A stretch of 14,235 nt of DNA from an uncultured Cytophagaceae bacterium. GTDB lineage: Bacteria > Bacteroidota > Bacteroidia > Cytophagales > Microscillaceae. The DNA is taken from positions 1-14,235 of the forward strand of contig CALDJV010000932.1 of the NCBI GenBank assembly GCA_937899305.1, in the 5' to 3' direction. This document shows, piece by piece, positions 1 to 7,334 of the stretch (position 1 is its first letter; every line of letters begins with the position of its first letter). The notes under the pieces are model-generated. The model worked only from the letters and a program-made list of their open reading frames with translations, did not search any database and was not told the DNA's origin. The translations under genes were made by a program, and so were the position numbers.

Positions 1-770
1 ACATTAGAAAAGTTAAATGTGCTTCCAAGTTTAGAGGCATACACATATTTAGAAAACTCCAAAAAGTATCCTTTGGAAGCATTGACGACGTTGTCGCGTT
101 TGTCAATGGTAAAAATGAGCCCTAATCCTGAATTGACCCCACCATTGATTCCCGTGACGTTGTCTAACACCTCTGAGGTAGGTTCGTCAAAATCTATGTT
201 GTAGGTATTGGCGTAGCGATATTCGAGACCCAAAAACACTCCAGGGGCCAGTTTACGAGCCAGAGAAGTGTTGGCAATAAATACATTATAATTGTAGGTT
301 TCAGCATTTTCTTCGGGCGTATTGTTACCTACTCCATAGAAGACATCTGGAAATATCTTGAATCGAAAAAAGCCTTTGGCAACATAAGACTCATTGGGTA
401 GAAAAATATTGGCTCCCAATTGAATGTCCATTTGATCGTTGAGACTATACTCAAAAATAGTCTGAACAAAGGACAAACGGGTTTCTTGTTTGAAATTATC
501 ATTGGTTTTGAGTCGGAAGTAGTAGACCCCCAAGCCTCCAAATAATAAATCGGTATCGGGTTTGAAAAATACAAAAGGAGAGGCTAAAAAGCTGTTTTTC
601 TTTCTTTGGGTGTTTAATTTTGTCGATTCTTGGTATTCGACAAGCGGAAGCGTATAGATTCTAGATTGAATCAATGAATCTCCAGGCTGAATAGTATCTT
701 GAGCCACAATATTTGGCAAGGCGGAGAGCATTACCAACACAACAATGATGAAATGTTTTATTATACCCAT
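1..770 (-). CDS. BamA/TamA-type outer-membrane beta-barrel protein (5' part, runs off left edge)
   Basis: An open frame of 256 codons runs from ATG at 770 to the left edge, so only the N-terminal part is present. Residues 1-23 are a typical signal peptide (hydrophobic core, then I-V-A|Q-D). The mature part is rich in alternating hydrophobic and aromatic residues, as in beta-strands. Near the edge lies a G-L-I-F-T-I-D-K-R-D-N segment followed by A-S-K-G-Y-F-L-E-F, which matches the D-x-R-D-N...P/S-x-x-G-x-x-x-E signature of the Omp85 surface-antigen (D15) barrel. Few residues precede the barrel and no POTRA repeats are apparent, so it resembles the short POTRA-less BamA/TamA-family proteins common in Bacteroidota rather than BamA itself. 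The cargo or role is unknown. No SD-like site precedes the ATG. It is transcribed in the same direction as the pssA operon but lies 179 bp beyond it. Confidence 0.75.
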   Translation of the reverse strand, partial: MGIIKHFIIVVLVMLSALPNIVAQDTIQPGDSLIQSRIYTLPLVEYQESTKLNTQRKKNSFLASPFVFFKPDTDLLFGGLGVYYFRLKTNDNFKQETRLSFVQTIFEYSLNDQMDIQLGANIFLPNESYVAKGFFRFKIFPDVFYGVGNNTPEENAETYNYNVFIANTSLARKLAPGVFLGLEYRYANTYNIDFDEPTSEVLDNVTGINGGVNSGLGLIFTIDKRDNVVNASKGYFLEFSKYVYASKLGSTFNFSN

Positions 771-949
771 TGGGGCAACGTGATTCTTTATATTATACCA
801 TTTATACAGATACAGGCTTATGGTTTGTGGCAAGGTGAAATGTTCAAGATGATACTGTATTGACTGTTTTGATGGTACAAAGGTTTAAAAATATATTCTA
901 TAATTCACTGCTTTAATACAAATAACGGTAAATTTTATACAAAAATTCC
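771..949. other. AT-rich intergenic region between pssA and the barrel gene
   Basis: This 179-bp gap should hold the end of the pssA transcript and the promoter of the barrel gene. I see no clear hairpin-plus-T-tract and no exact TAnnTTTG box on the minus strand. The nearest is AACCTTTG (one mismatch) about 110 bp upstream of the ATG, too weak to call. Confidence 0.5.
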
Positions 950-1654
950 CTACTGAGCGTTAATTCTGACTGTAGGTGGTGGAAAAATCAACGAAAGTAC
1001 GATATAACTCAGTAAAATGATTGGGATAGCCAAAAATCTGAATACTACAAAAAGCACCAATGATGCAATCAAAAAACTGTATCGTAGCTGATTTTGATGC
1101 CAACCAAAGCTTTGAAACTTGAGTGAAAACAACCTGAAATTTGCAATAAGCATACCTGATAAAATCAATGTAATAACAATGAGTACCAATGGATGTTTTA
1201 TTAAAAAGCCAAATTTTGGGTTTTGTAATAGTATCAAAGGCAAAGAACCCACAAATAATGCGGCCGAAGGGGTAGGTAAACCAATAAACAAGTCAGTTTG
1301 GCGCGTATCGATGTTAAACTTGGCCAAACGAATGGCTGAAAAAACGGTCAAGATAAAACCAGCATATGCCCCCCAGGGATGAATGTCTGATTGCCGCAAA
1401 AGTTGGTAGAGTATAAAACCAGGCAACACTCCAAAAGTAACCATATCGGCCAAAGAGTCGAGTTGTTTGCCCAACTCAGAATAAGCATTGAGCAAACGTG
1501 CCACCAAGCCATCTCCAAAATCAAAGATCATTCCTATTCCCATACAATACGCTGCAGCTACCAATGCCCCCTGGCTTGCCAACACAATGCCTATACATCC
1601 ACAAAGCACATTTCCGCAGGTAACTGCATTGGGTATTTGTTTTTTTATCATCAT
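950..1654 (-). CDS. pssA: CDP-diacylglycerol--serine O-phosphatidyltransferase
   Basis: It makes phosphatidylserine from CDP-diacylglycerol and L-serine, the committed step to phosphatidylethanolamine, in the inner membrane. The 234-aa product carries the complete CDP-alcohol phosphotransferase signature, D45-x2-D48-G49-x2-A52-R53-x8-G62-x3-D66-x3-D70, with all four catalytic/metal aspartates. Hydrophobic helices lie before it and several follow, as usual for this integral-membrane family; length is normal for bacterial type II PssA. The frame stays open upstream to 1792, but that extension overlaps the preceding gene and is rich in Pro, Trp and Cys, so I place the start at the ATG-ATG pair (1654 or 1651), one base after the TAG of the DUF3592 gene. 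The N-terminus K-K-Q-I-P-N-A-V-T fits the family (I-P-N-x-x-T). Expression is probably translationally coupled to the upstream gene. Confidence 0.93.
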   Translation of the reverse strand: MMIKKQIPNAVTCGNVLCGCIGIVLASQGALVAAAYCMGIGMIFDFGDGLVARLLNAYSELGKQLDSLADMVTFGVLPGFILYQLLRQSDIHPWGAYAGFILTVFSAIRLAKFNIDTRQTDLFIGLPTPSAALFVGSLPLILLQNPKFGFLIKHPLVLIVITLILSGMLIANFRLFSLKFQSFGWHQNQLRYSFLIASLVLFVVFRFLAIPIILLSYIVLSLIFPPPTVRINAQ

Positions 1655-1655
1655 T

Positions 1656-2117
1656 CTATTGTGTTTCTTCTTCCTGGGCAGTGGTTGGTTTTTTAGGAAC
1701 CAAAATCCACCGTAAGAATAAAATAAATAGCAAAGGGGCTGTGCCAAATCCGGCAATGACAAAGGGCTGAAACCACAATTGCCAAAAGTCATCGATTTTT
1801 ACGATCTTAGGATTGTTGGGCAAGTATAATAAGTCCAACACTTTGCCCTTGGGAATAGCCAAGGTATCGATTTTGCCCAAGGCCGCTGTAAAGTAAATGG
1901 TATCCTTGTTTTGGGTTACAAAGGTAAGGACTGGACGATAGACTTTGCGTTGTTTTTCGTATCGAATGATACGCCCCTTAGTTTTCAACGCTTTATTGAT
2001 AAACTGTTTTTGGGTAGCATAAAAAAATGCAGCGGTGACCATAGAGAACACTGCAAGCAGTGACAAAACCAGTATAGACCAAAAAAAGGGTGGACGTTTT
2101 TGTTTGCCTTTACTCAT
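1656..2117 (-). CDS. DUF3592-like two-helix membrane protein
   Basis: The 153-aa product has a hydrophobic helix near residues 12-33, a ~75-residue soluble segment, a second helix near residues 112-138 and a charged C-terminal tail. The soluble segment has the features of DUF3592 proteins: A-L-K-T-K-G-R-I-I after the first helix, a Y-R-P-V-L-T-F strand, and L-Y-L-P-N-N-P-K-I-V-K-I-D-D-F before the second helix. No enzymatic motif is visible and the function of the family is unknown. The gene is the middle member of an operon: it starts four bases after the MBL gene's stop and ends one base before the pssA start. Close packing suggests a membrane-associated role or a passenger in the pssA operon. 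Family assignment is by recognised pattern, not by search. Confidence 0.7.
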   Translation of the reverse strand: MSKGKQKRPPFFWSILVLSLLAVFSMVTAAFFYATQKQFINKALKTKGRIIRYEKQRKVYRPVLTFVTQNKDTIYFTAALGKIDTLAIPKGKVLDLLYLPNNPKIVKIDDFWQLWFQPFVIAGFGTAPLLFILFLRWILVPKKPTTAQEEETQ

Positions 2118-2121
2118 GAAG

Positions 2122-2778
2122 TTAAATGGCTACTTGAGTGGCACTTACCAATGGGTTGTGCGTCTTTTCGTGACCTATGGTCGTTTCAGGGCCGTGGCCG
2201 GGGTATACCGTAACAGCATCATCCAGTTTGTACAATACATTTTGGAGGCTGGCAATCAAATCTTCTTTGCTGCAGCCTGGAAAGTCGTAGCGGCCAATGC
2301 TTCCATTGAACAAGACATCTCCACTGATCATAAATTTTTGAGCTCGATGCAAAAAGGCAACATGTCCAGGGGCGTGACCGGGTACAAACAAAATTTCTAA
2401 ACTTGATTCTCCAAACTCGATGGTGTCTTTTTCTGAAATGAATATATCTGGTTCGGATTCGGTAAATGGCTTGATCTGGTACATGTCAGCAGCTAGTTTG
2501 GCAGCCTTCAAAGTAGGAACATCCAGCTCGTGCATGTACAATTGTACCTGGTATTTATCTTTGATAAACTGGTTTCCAAATACGTGATCGATGTGGCAGT
2601 GGGTATTCAATAGTTTGACAACTTTGAGGTCCTTTTCTTCAATAAAGTCAGTCAATACCTTGTTTTCGGCAGTGCTGTTGCAGCCTGGGTCAATCACTAC
2701 GGCTTCTTTGGTGTCGTCGAATAGTACAAAGGTATTTTCTTGAAAGGGATTGAATGTGAATTTTTGGATGTGAATCAT
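2122..2778 (-). CDS. MBL-fold metallo-hydrolase, glyoxalase II-like
   Basis: The 218-aa cytoplasmic protein is a compact metallo-beta-lactamase-fold hydrolase of the glyoxalase II/YcbL type. All metal-site motifs are present: T-H60-C-H62-I-D64-H65, P-G-H135-A-P-G-H139, G-D154-V-L-F, and Y-P-G-H195-G-P-E. The G-S-I-G-R-Y-D-F-P-G segment after D154 is typical of this subgroup. It lacks the extra C-terminal helical domain of full-length glyoxalase II, so hydrolysis of a thioester such as a lactoylglutathione analogue is possible but not shown. The ATG at 2778 fits the conserved N-terminus (F-N-P-F-Q-E-N-T-F-V-L). It is the first gene of the MBL/DUF3592/pssA operon, with a good -7 box about 40 bases upstream. 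Confidence 0.88.
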   Translation of the reverse strand: MIHIQKFTFNPFQENTFVLFDDTKEAVVIDPGCNSTAENKVLTDFIEEKDLKVVKLLNTHCHIDHVFGNQFIKDKYQVQLYMHELDVPTLKAAKLAADMYQIKPFTESEPDIFISEKDTIEFGESSLEILFVPGHAPGHVAFLHRAQKFMISGDVLFNGSIGRYDFPGCSKEDLIASLQNVLYKLDDAVTVYPGHGPETTIGHEKTHNPLVSATQVAI

Positions 2779-2819
2779 TATCTAAACTTTTGGCTTCTAA
2801 AACTGAGTGCAAGTTAAAA

Positions 2820-2827
2820 CAAAATTA
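2820..2827 (-). promoter_or_regulatory. -7 box of the MBL/DUF3592/pssA operon
   Basis: Read on the minus strand this is TAATTTTG, an exact match to the Bacteroidota primary sigma-factor -7 consensus TAnnTTTG. It lies 42 bases upstream of the MBL start codon, which would give a 5' leader of roughly 35 nt. The -33 side is weak: GTGA about 20 bases upstream instead of TTTG. The motif is seen; activity is inferred. Confidence 0.55.
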
Positions 2828-3218
2828 TCATTGTAAAATGATTTTTGTCACTGTGAGCTGATTTACCTCTGCATTTGTGGTTTTGATTGTTAATGATGTC
2901 ATGAAAGCTGATTTTTTTGCTCGAATTGCCTATATTATTCCACGTAGTATCGTGAATGTTTCAGACGACTTTCATTTTGGGGCCTGCAAAGCTTCAGTTT
3001 TTCCATTTTTGAGCGACTTCACCTATTATTTGGGCGTTTTGGCCTAACATTTTCCTCGTTTTTTGAGCTCCTTTGTAGTAGGTACTTTTAGAGGTTCAAA
3101 CGCTTGTATCATTTTTTGATTGCAGAGGTGGAACATAAGCAATCCAAGCTTGTCATAGGAATGATGAGACTACCAGGTTCGGATGGTGAGGTAAGTTTAG
3201 AAATTAAAGTATTTTTTG
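2828..3218. other. Divergent intergenic region upstream of the T9SS adhesin
   Basis: About 390 bp with no convincing gene. A frame from TTG at 3104 overlaps the adhesin gene in another phase and lacks any family feature. The region is T-rich on the plus strand. I found no tRNA-like fold and no strong terminator. Confidence 0.6.
3062..3090 (+). promoter_or_regulatory. Possible promoter for the T9SS adhesin
   Basis: TTTG at 3062-3065 and TACTTTTA at 3083-3090 are spaced by 17 bases and match the Bacteroidota TTTG/TAnnTTTG pattern with one mismatch in the -7 box. The predicted leader would be about 125 nt, long but possible. The region is T-rich, so a chance match is quite possible. Confidence 0.3.
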
Positions 3219-5825
3219 ATGAAAAAAGGGATCAATCGATTAGTAATCTTCATAAGTATTTGCTTAATATCAATCCAGGGGTTTGCCCAAAAGGAAGCGA
3301 ATGTTTGGTATTTTGGGGACAGAGTAGGATTGGATTTTAACAGTGGAACGCCAAAATTATTGACAGGTGGAGGTTTCAATTATCGTCAAGGAACGGCTTC
3401 TATTGCTGATTCGAAAGGGAATTTATTGTTTTACACCAATGGCGAAACCATTCGGGACAGAAACCACAACATTATGCCCAATGGTACTAAGTTACTTGGA
3501 GGCCATCGCGTGGCTCAACCTGCTTTGATTGTTCCTGCGCCAAATAGTCAATCTTTGTATTATGTTTTTAACATATCCGATCATTGGATAGATTATGGGC
3601 TGGGGTATTCCATTGTTGATATGTCTCTCAATGGAGGTTTGGGACAAGTGACTCATAGGACGATTCGTCTTTTCCAAAGACCTACTCAAAAGATGGCTGC
3701 CATCAGGCATTGTAACAATAAAGATGTATGGGTGGTGTCTACCGAAAGCGGAACCAATAATTTTTACGCTTTTCTAGTGACGCAAGAGGGGGTGTGCTCT
3801 AGTCCGATCATATCCAGTGCTGGGCAAACTCAGTATAATGTTGATTATGGTTCGCTTAAATTTTCTCCTGATGGCTCCAAATTGGTAAATACCATGGGGG
3901 CTTTTGATACGGAAATTTTTAATTTTGACAGGGCCACTGGACAAGTTACATTGTGGAAATCTATTCCATTGATTAACCGAGATAGAAAGGGGTATGCTTC
4001 TTCGTATTATTATTCTAGTTTTTCACCTGACGGTACCAAACTATACTGTACCTCTGGCTTTGTACGGGCGCTCGATGGACGTTGCGCAAAGGTAGTACAA
4101 TATGACCTCAACGCGGCCGATATCAGTGCTTCCCTTACGGTGCTTCATGATAATTCGCGTCGTAAAAATGCCGCCCCTTTTGAGCGATGTCAAAGTGGTG
4201 GGATAGGCGCATTGCAAATAGGGCCAGATGGCAAAATATACATTACAAACTATACGGCTGGGAGTGATTCGGGTATTCTTTACCTTCATGTAATCAATGC
4301 ACCCAACAAGGCAGGTACTGCCTGTAACTTTGTCGAAAATGGCTTTTATTTGAATGGCAAGAAAGGAAGGTTAGGGTTACCCAATTTTATAGAAAGTTAT
4401 TTTGATACCAACAACACAGGCTGTACATCTCCAACATTCAATGTAACTGTAAAAGCAGATTTTGCTTATCAGGATTCATGCAGCAATCAAGCCATTACAT
4501 TTGTAAACCGATCCTCGAGTTCGGGAAACAATCAACGTTATTTCTGGGATTTTGGAGATACCAATTCGTCAAACAATACCAGTATTCAAGAAAACCCTAC
4601 CCATGAGTATAGCACATCAGGAACTTATACCGTGACCCTAGTGGTACAATCACGCCTGGGTTGTCTTGGTGAGCCAGTGTCTGATACAATTCGCCAGCAA
4701 TTGGTCATTTATCCCACCCCTTCCGTTTCCTTTGGTGCTGATACCTCCCTTTGTGAAGGAGAAACGCTGGTGTTGGATGCAACCAATGCAAACGCTACTT
4801 ACCTGTGGCAAGACAATACGACGGGTTCAACCTATGAGGTGACACAACCTGGTTTGTATTGGGTAAAAGCTACCATTGGCCAGTGTAGTACCACCGATAC
4901 GATTGAAGTTACCTACAATCCATTGACTACGATTGCCTTGGGCAAAGACACTACCTTGTGTGAAGGGGAAGTGCTGGTACTGGATGCCACTACTGCAAAT
5001 GCTGCTTATCAATGGAGTGATGGTTCTACCAACTCAACGTTGCAAGTGACCCAGACGGGTACTTATTGGGTAGCACTTACCGTTGACCATTGTAGTACAA
5101 CGGATACCATTCAAGTAGCCTATCACCCACTACCATCTACAAAACTGCCTACCGAACTCATATTGTGCGAAGGAGAAACCACCAATCTGGATGTAACTCT
5201 GCCCAATGCAACTTATGTATGGCAGGATCAGGCGACCGATCCCACTTACAAAGTGACCAAACCTGGTACGTATTGGGTGACCATTACGACCAACAATTGT
5301 AGCATTACCGATACCATTCAGGTGATCAACCCAGTACCCAATGTTCATATTGGGAATGATACCACCATTTGCCTAGGAACAACAGTGACGCTCAATGCTT
5401 ATACCCCAAATGCGACTTACTTGTGGTCAGATCATTCTACTCAGGCCACGTTTAATGTTTCTCAAGCAGGCGCTTATTGGGTAGAGGTAACGGTAGATGG
5501 CTGTACTGCCACTGCGACAATTGAGATACAGGAAAAGGATTGTACGACAAGCTTGGAAATGCCTAATGTGGTGACTCCCAATCAGGATGGCAAAAATGAT
5601 GTTTTTGCTCCGATCAGAAGTAACAATATCCGTTCAATGAACACCAGAATTTACAACCGATGGGGAAAAGAAGTGTTTAGTACAGATCAATTGACGATAG
5701 ATTGGAAGGGAACCACCCATAGTGGCAACATTGTTCCAAATGGAGTTTATTTTTGGGTGATTAAGTATACTGATGTCAATGGAAACAAGGCGACGATGAA
5801 TGGTACAGTGACTGTATTGAGATAA
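3219..5825 (+). CDS. T9SS-exported PKD/Ig-repeat surface protein with gliding-motility C-terminal domain
   Basis: The 868-aa product is a secreted or surface-attached protein. I chose ATG at 3219 (the frame also opens at TTG three bases earlier). Residues 1-22 are a signal peptide ending G-F-A|Q. Residues ~25-400 form a beta-propeller-like region found in many Bacteroidota surface proteins, with N-V-W-Y-F-G-D near the start, A-S-I-A-D-S-K-G-N-L-L-F-Y-T-N-G, P-A-L-I-V-P-A-P and F-S-P-D-G-x-K-L strands. A PKD domain (F-W-D-F-G-D-T; H-E-Y-S-T-S-G-T-Y-T-V-T) covers ~412-495. Four Ig-like repeats follow from ~504. Residues ~781-868 (P-N-V-V-T-P-N-Q-D-G-K-N-D-V-F; I-Y-N-R-W-G-K-E-V-F; G-V-Y-F-W-V-I) are the gliding-motility/CHU_C C-terminal domain, a type IX secretion signal. 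An adhesin or matrix role is likely; the ligand is unknown. Confidence 0.92.
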   Translation: MKKGINRLVIFISICLISIQGFAQKEANVWYFGDRVGLDFNSGTPKLLTGGGFNYRQGTASIADSKGNLLFYTNGETIRDRNHNIMPNGTKLLGGHRVAQPALIVPAPNSQSLYYVFNISDHWIDYGLGYSIVDMSLNGGLGQVTHRTIRLFQRPTQKMAAIRHCNNKDVWVVSTESGTNNFYAFLVTQEGVCSSPIISSAGQTQYNVDYGSLKFSPDGSKLVNTMGAFDTEIFNFDRATGQVTLWKSIPLINRDRKGYASSYYYSSFSPDGTKLYCTSGFVRALDGRCAKVVQYDLNAADISASLTVLHDNSRRKNAAPFERCQSGGIGALQIGPDGKIYITNYTAGSDSGILYLHVINAPNKAGTACNFVENGFYLNGKKGRLGLPNFIESYFDTNNTGCTSPTFNVTVKADFAYQDSCSNQAITFVNRSSSSGNNQRYFWDFGDTNSSNNTSIQENPTHEYSTSGTYTVTLVVQSRLGCLGEPVSDTIRQQLVIYPTPSVSFGADTSLCEGETLVLDATNANATYLWQDNTTGSTYEVTQPGLYWVKATIGQCSTTDTIEVTYNPLTTIALGKDTTLCEGEVLVLDATTANAAYQWSDGSTNSTLQVTQTGTYWVALTVDHCSTTDTIQVAYHPLPSTKLPTELILCEGETTNLDVTLPNATYVWQDQATDPTYKVTKPGTYWVTITTNNCSITDTIQVINPVPNVHIGNDTTICLGTTVTLNAYTPNATYLWSDHSTQATFNVSQAGAYWVEVTVDGCTATATIEIQEKDCTTSLEMPNVVTPNQDGKNDVFAPIRSNNIRSMNTRIYNRWGKEVFSTDQLTIDWKGTTHSGNIVPNGVYFWVIKYTDVNGNKATMNGTVTVLR
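4728..5535 (+). repeat. Four tandem Ig-like repeats inside the T9SS adhesin
   Basis: Four units of about 68 residues begin near residues 504, 572, 640 and 709. Each has D-T-T/S-L/I-C-x-G near its start, a N-A-T-Y-x-W strand, Y-x-V-T/S-x-x-G-x-Y-W-V in the middle and a second cysteine in a C-S/T-x-T-D/A-T-I motif. The paired cysteines probably form a disulfide across each domain. Unit 3 is the most diverged at its start (L-P-T-E-L-I-L-C). Confidence 0.75.
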
Positions 5826-6010
5826 TGTGGATGTTTGGATAAACTTGGGGATAGGCTTTTCTCAAAAAACAATATTAAACCTTTAGGTAATAGCTGAAAA
5901 CCCGCTTTTTTACCCGTAGAAACCCTTTGTTTTGGAGCAAAGATGCCGATTTTTAGCGGGAAATGATTTGTTTGCAAAATATTCATGAGAAACCTTCAAA
6001 CAACTATTCA
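5826..6010 (+). other. Intergenic region between adhesin and ATP-grasp gene
   Basis: The 185-bp stretch contains no exact TAnnTTTG box and no clear terminator hairpin. An in-frame ATG at 5963 could extend the ATP-grasp protein by 16 residues, but that extension looks non-homologous. Confidence 0.5.
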
Positions 6011-7075
6011 ATGAAGATACAAATCATTAACAGTCAGGGGCATTGGGACAATGGCTGGTTTTTAGATACTACATCCCTCAAAGTAGTGATTGAGGTGTTC
6101 ACCAAAGCAGGCTTTTTGGTACAAGTAGACGAAGTAACCAACGTACAGGAGCTCAACAATGTATTGGATCAAGTGACTCCCAACACCCTTGTCTGGAGCA
6201 ATGCCTACTACGTAAATGCGTCCAACAACCAAGTGATATGGTTGAATGACCTCATAGAACAACGGGGACTGCCATTGATAGGATCAGGAGCAACTACTTT
6301 ACGGCAGGTCTTGAACAAAGATGAATGCCAAAGCATATTAGACCAGGCCAATATTCCCATTCCAGATCATTTGGTGATCACTGCTGAGCAAATCGAAAAC
6401 TTGGAAGCATTGATTGCAACCAGTGGAATTGGTTTTCCAATGATACTCAAGCCCACCTCCGAATCAAGCAGTATTGGTGTGGTAAAGGCGCATCATTTAA
6501 GCGAAGCAGTGGATTGTGCGCGCGAAATTTTACATCGATTTCCCTGGAGTCATTTGATTATTGAAGAATTTATCCCAGGAGAAGAGTTTACCTGTGGGGT
6601 AGTTCAATTGGGTGACGCTATGTGTTTGCTACCTACCTATTATGAGTTGGAAGATATTTTGGATCGGGAGACGCGTTTGAATGCCTGGAACGAAGGTGGA
6701 AAAGCACAGCTCATCATCACCAATGAGCAAATAAAAAACCAGCTTAAATTATATATGTCCTCAGTAGTACAAGCCCTGAACATTCAGGATATGAGCCGAG
6801 TAGATGGCCGAATAGACGAGCATGGAACGGTTCGTTTCTTTGATGTCAATGGATTGCCCGGATTGGCGTTTCCTCGTAGCATCAGCATAAAGCAATGTTT
6901 AGCCTGTTTTCCCGACTACACCCCCAAAGAAGTGTACGAAGCGTTGATTTATACCTTATTGCACAATACTTTACTGCGTTATGGTTTACCAGTGCCACTT
7001 CGGCTACAGGAGCATCATTTTTTTACCCTAAAAAGTGACTTGGTGGTCAAAGGAGAAATGGTGAGTTTTGATTGA
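6011..7075 (+). CDS. ATP-grasp ligase, D-Ala-D-Ala ligase-like but divergent
   Basis: The 354-aa cytoplasmic enzyme should couple ATP hydrolysis to formation of an amide-type bond through an acyl-phosphate. I chose ATG at 6011, where the first beta-strand (K-I-Q-I-I-N) begins; ATG at 5963 would add 16 residues. The order follows D-Ala-D-Ala ligase: G-L-P-L-I-G-S-G at the end of the N-terminal domain, L-N-K-D-E-C before the ATP-binding core, F-P-M-I-L-K-P with the ATP-contacting lysine, S-S-S-I-G-V-V glycine/serine loop, I-I-E-E-F-I-P-G-E-E-F, then R-V-D-G-R-I and D-V-N-G-L-P-G-L. Against typical Ddl, the N-terminal G-G-x-S-x-E-H signature is absent and the usual E-V-N-T-x-P-G is D-V-N-G-L-P-G. 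The substrate is therefore open and a cell-wall ligase name is not justified. It follows the adhesin gene on the same strand but appears to be a separate unit. Confidence 0.8.
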   Translation: MKIQIINSQGHWDNGWFLDTTSLKVVIEVFTKAGFLVQVDEVTNVQELNNVLDQVTPNTLVWSNAYYVNASNNQVIWLNDLIEQRGLPLIGSGATTLRQVLNKDECQSILDQANIPIPDHLVITAEQIENLEALIATSGIGFPMILKPTSESSSIGVVKAHHLSEAVDCAREILHRFPWSHLIIEEFIPGEEFTCGVVQLGDAMCLLPTYYELEDILDRETRLNAWNEGGKAQLIITNEQIKNQLKLYMSSVVQALNIQDMSRVDGRIDEHGTVRFFDVNGLPGLAFPRSISIKQCLACFPDYTPKEVYEALIYTLLHNTLLRYGLPVPLRLQEHHFFTLKSDLVVKGEMVSFD

Positions 7076-7123
7076 CTTGAAGGTTTTTGGGGTGTTATTT
7101 TCTTGCATCGTTTTTTGGTATTC

Positions 7124-7154
7124 ACAAGACGGGTTGGTGAAAACCCGCCCTTGT
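7124..7154. terminator. Hairpin downstream of the ATP-grasp gene
   Basis: The arms ACAAG-a-CGGGTT and AACCCG-cc-CTTGT pair (6 plus 5 bp around a small internal loop) with loop ggtgaa. The hairpin lies 49 bases after the ATP-grasp stop. No T-tract follows on the plus strand, so it may be a weak or bidirectional terminator or an mRNA 3'-end stabiliser. Confidence 0.45.
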
Positions 7155-7176
7155 AGGGTGTTTAAGTAACAGTTGC

Positions 7177-7309
7177 GCAATAATTGTCGGTTTTCGCTTC
7201 AATTTTGCTCGCCATGCTTCCTTAAAAAATAGCCGAATAGCAATGCTATTAGCCGATTTTTAAAGTTACTTGGCAAACAAACTTTTTCCGAAAACCGGAC
7301 ACTTATTTT
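7177..7309. repeat. Long imperfect palindrome in a convergent intergenic region
   Basis: The sequence is roughly symmetric about position 7243. The core ATAGCA-a-TGCTAT (7237-7249) is a perfect inverted repeat. Outward from it the left arm carries TTAAAAAAT, GCCA, TTTTG, GGTTTTCG, TGTC and AATAA in the same order as the reverse complement of the right arm, with mismatches and single-base indels. A direct repeat TAGCCGA (7230-7236 and 7250-7256) flanks the core. It lies between converging genes and could fold into a long hairpin. It may be a dispersed repeat (MITE- or REP-like) or a bidirectional terminator; no coding sequence is present. Confidence 0.65.
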
Positions 7310-7334
7310 GAACATGTTCCTAAGCGAAGTGCGT

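Noticed and set aside
1655..1792. 46-residue N-terminal extension of the pssA frame
   Set aside because: It overlaps the DUF3592 gene in another phase and does not look like PssA; the M-M-I-K-K-Q-I-P-N start fits the family and the 1-bp gene junction.
3104..3340. 78-codon plus-strand frame from TTG
   Set aside because: It overlaps the signal peptide and start of the T9SS adhesin in a different phase and has no recognisable features.
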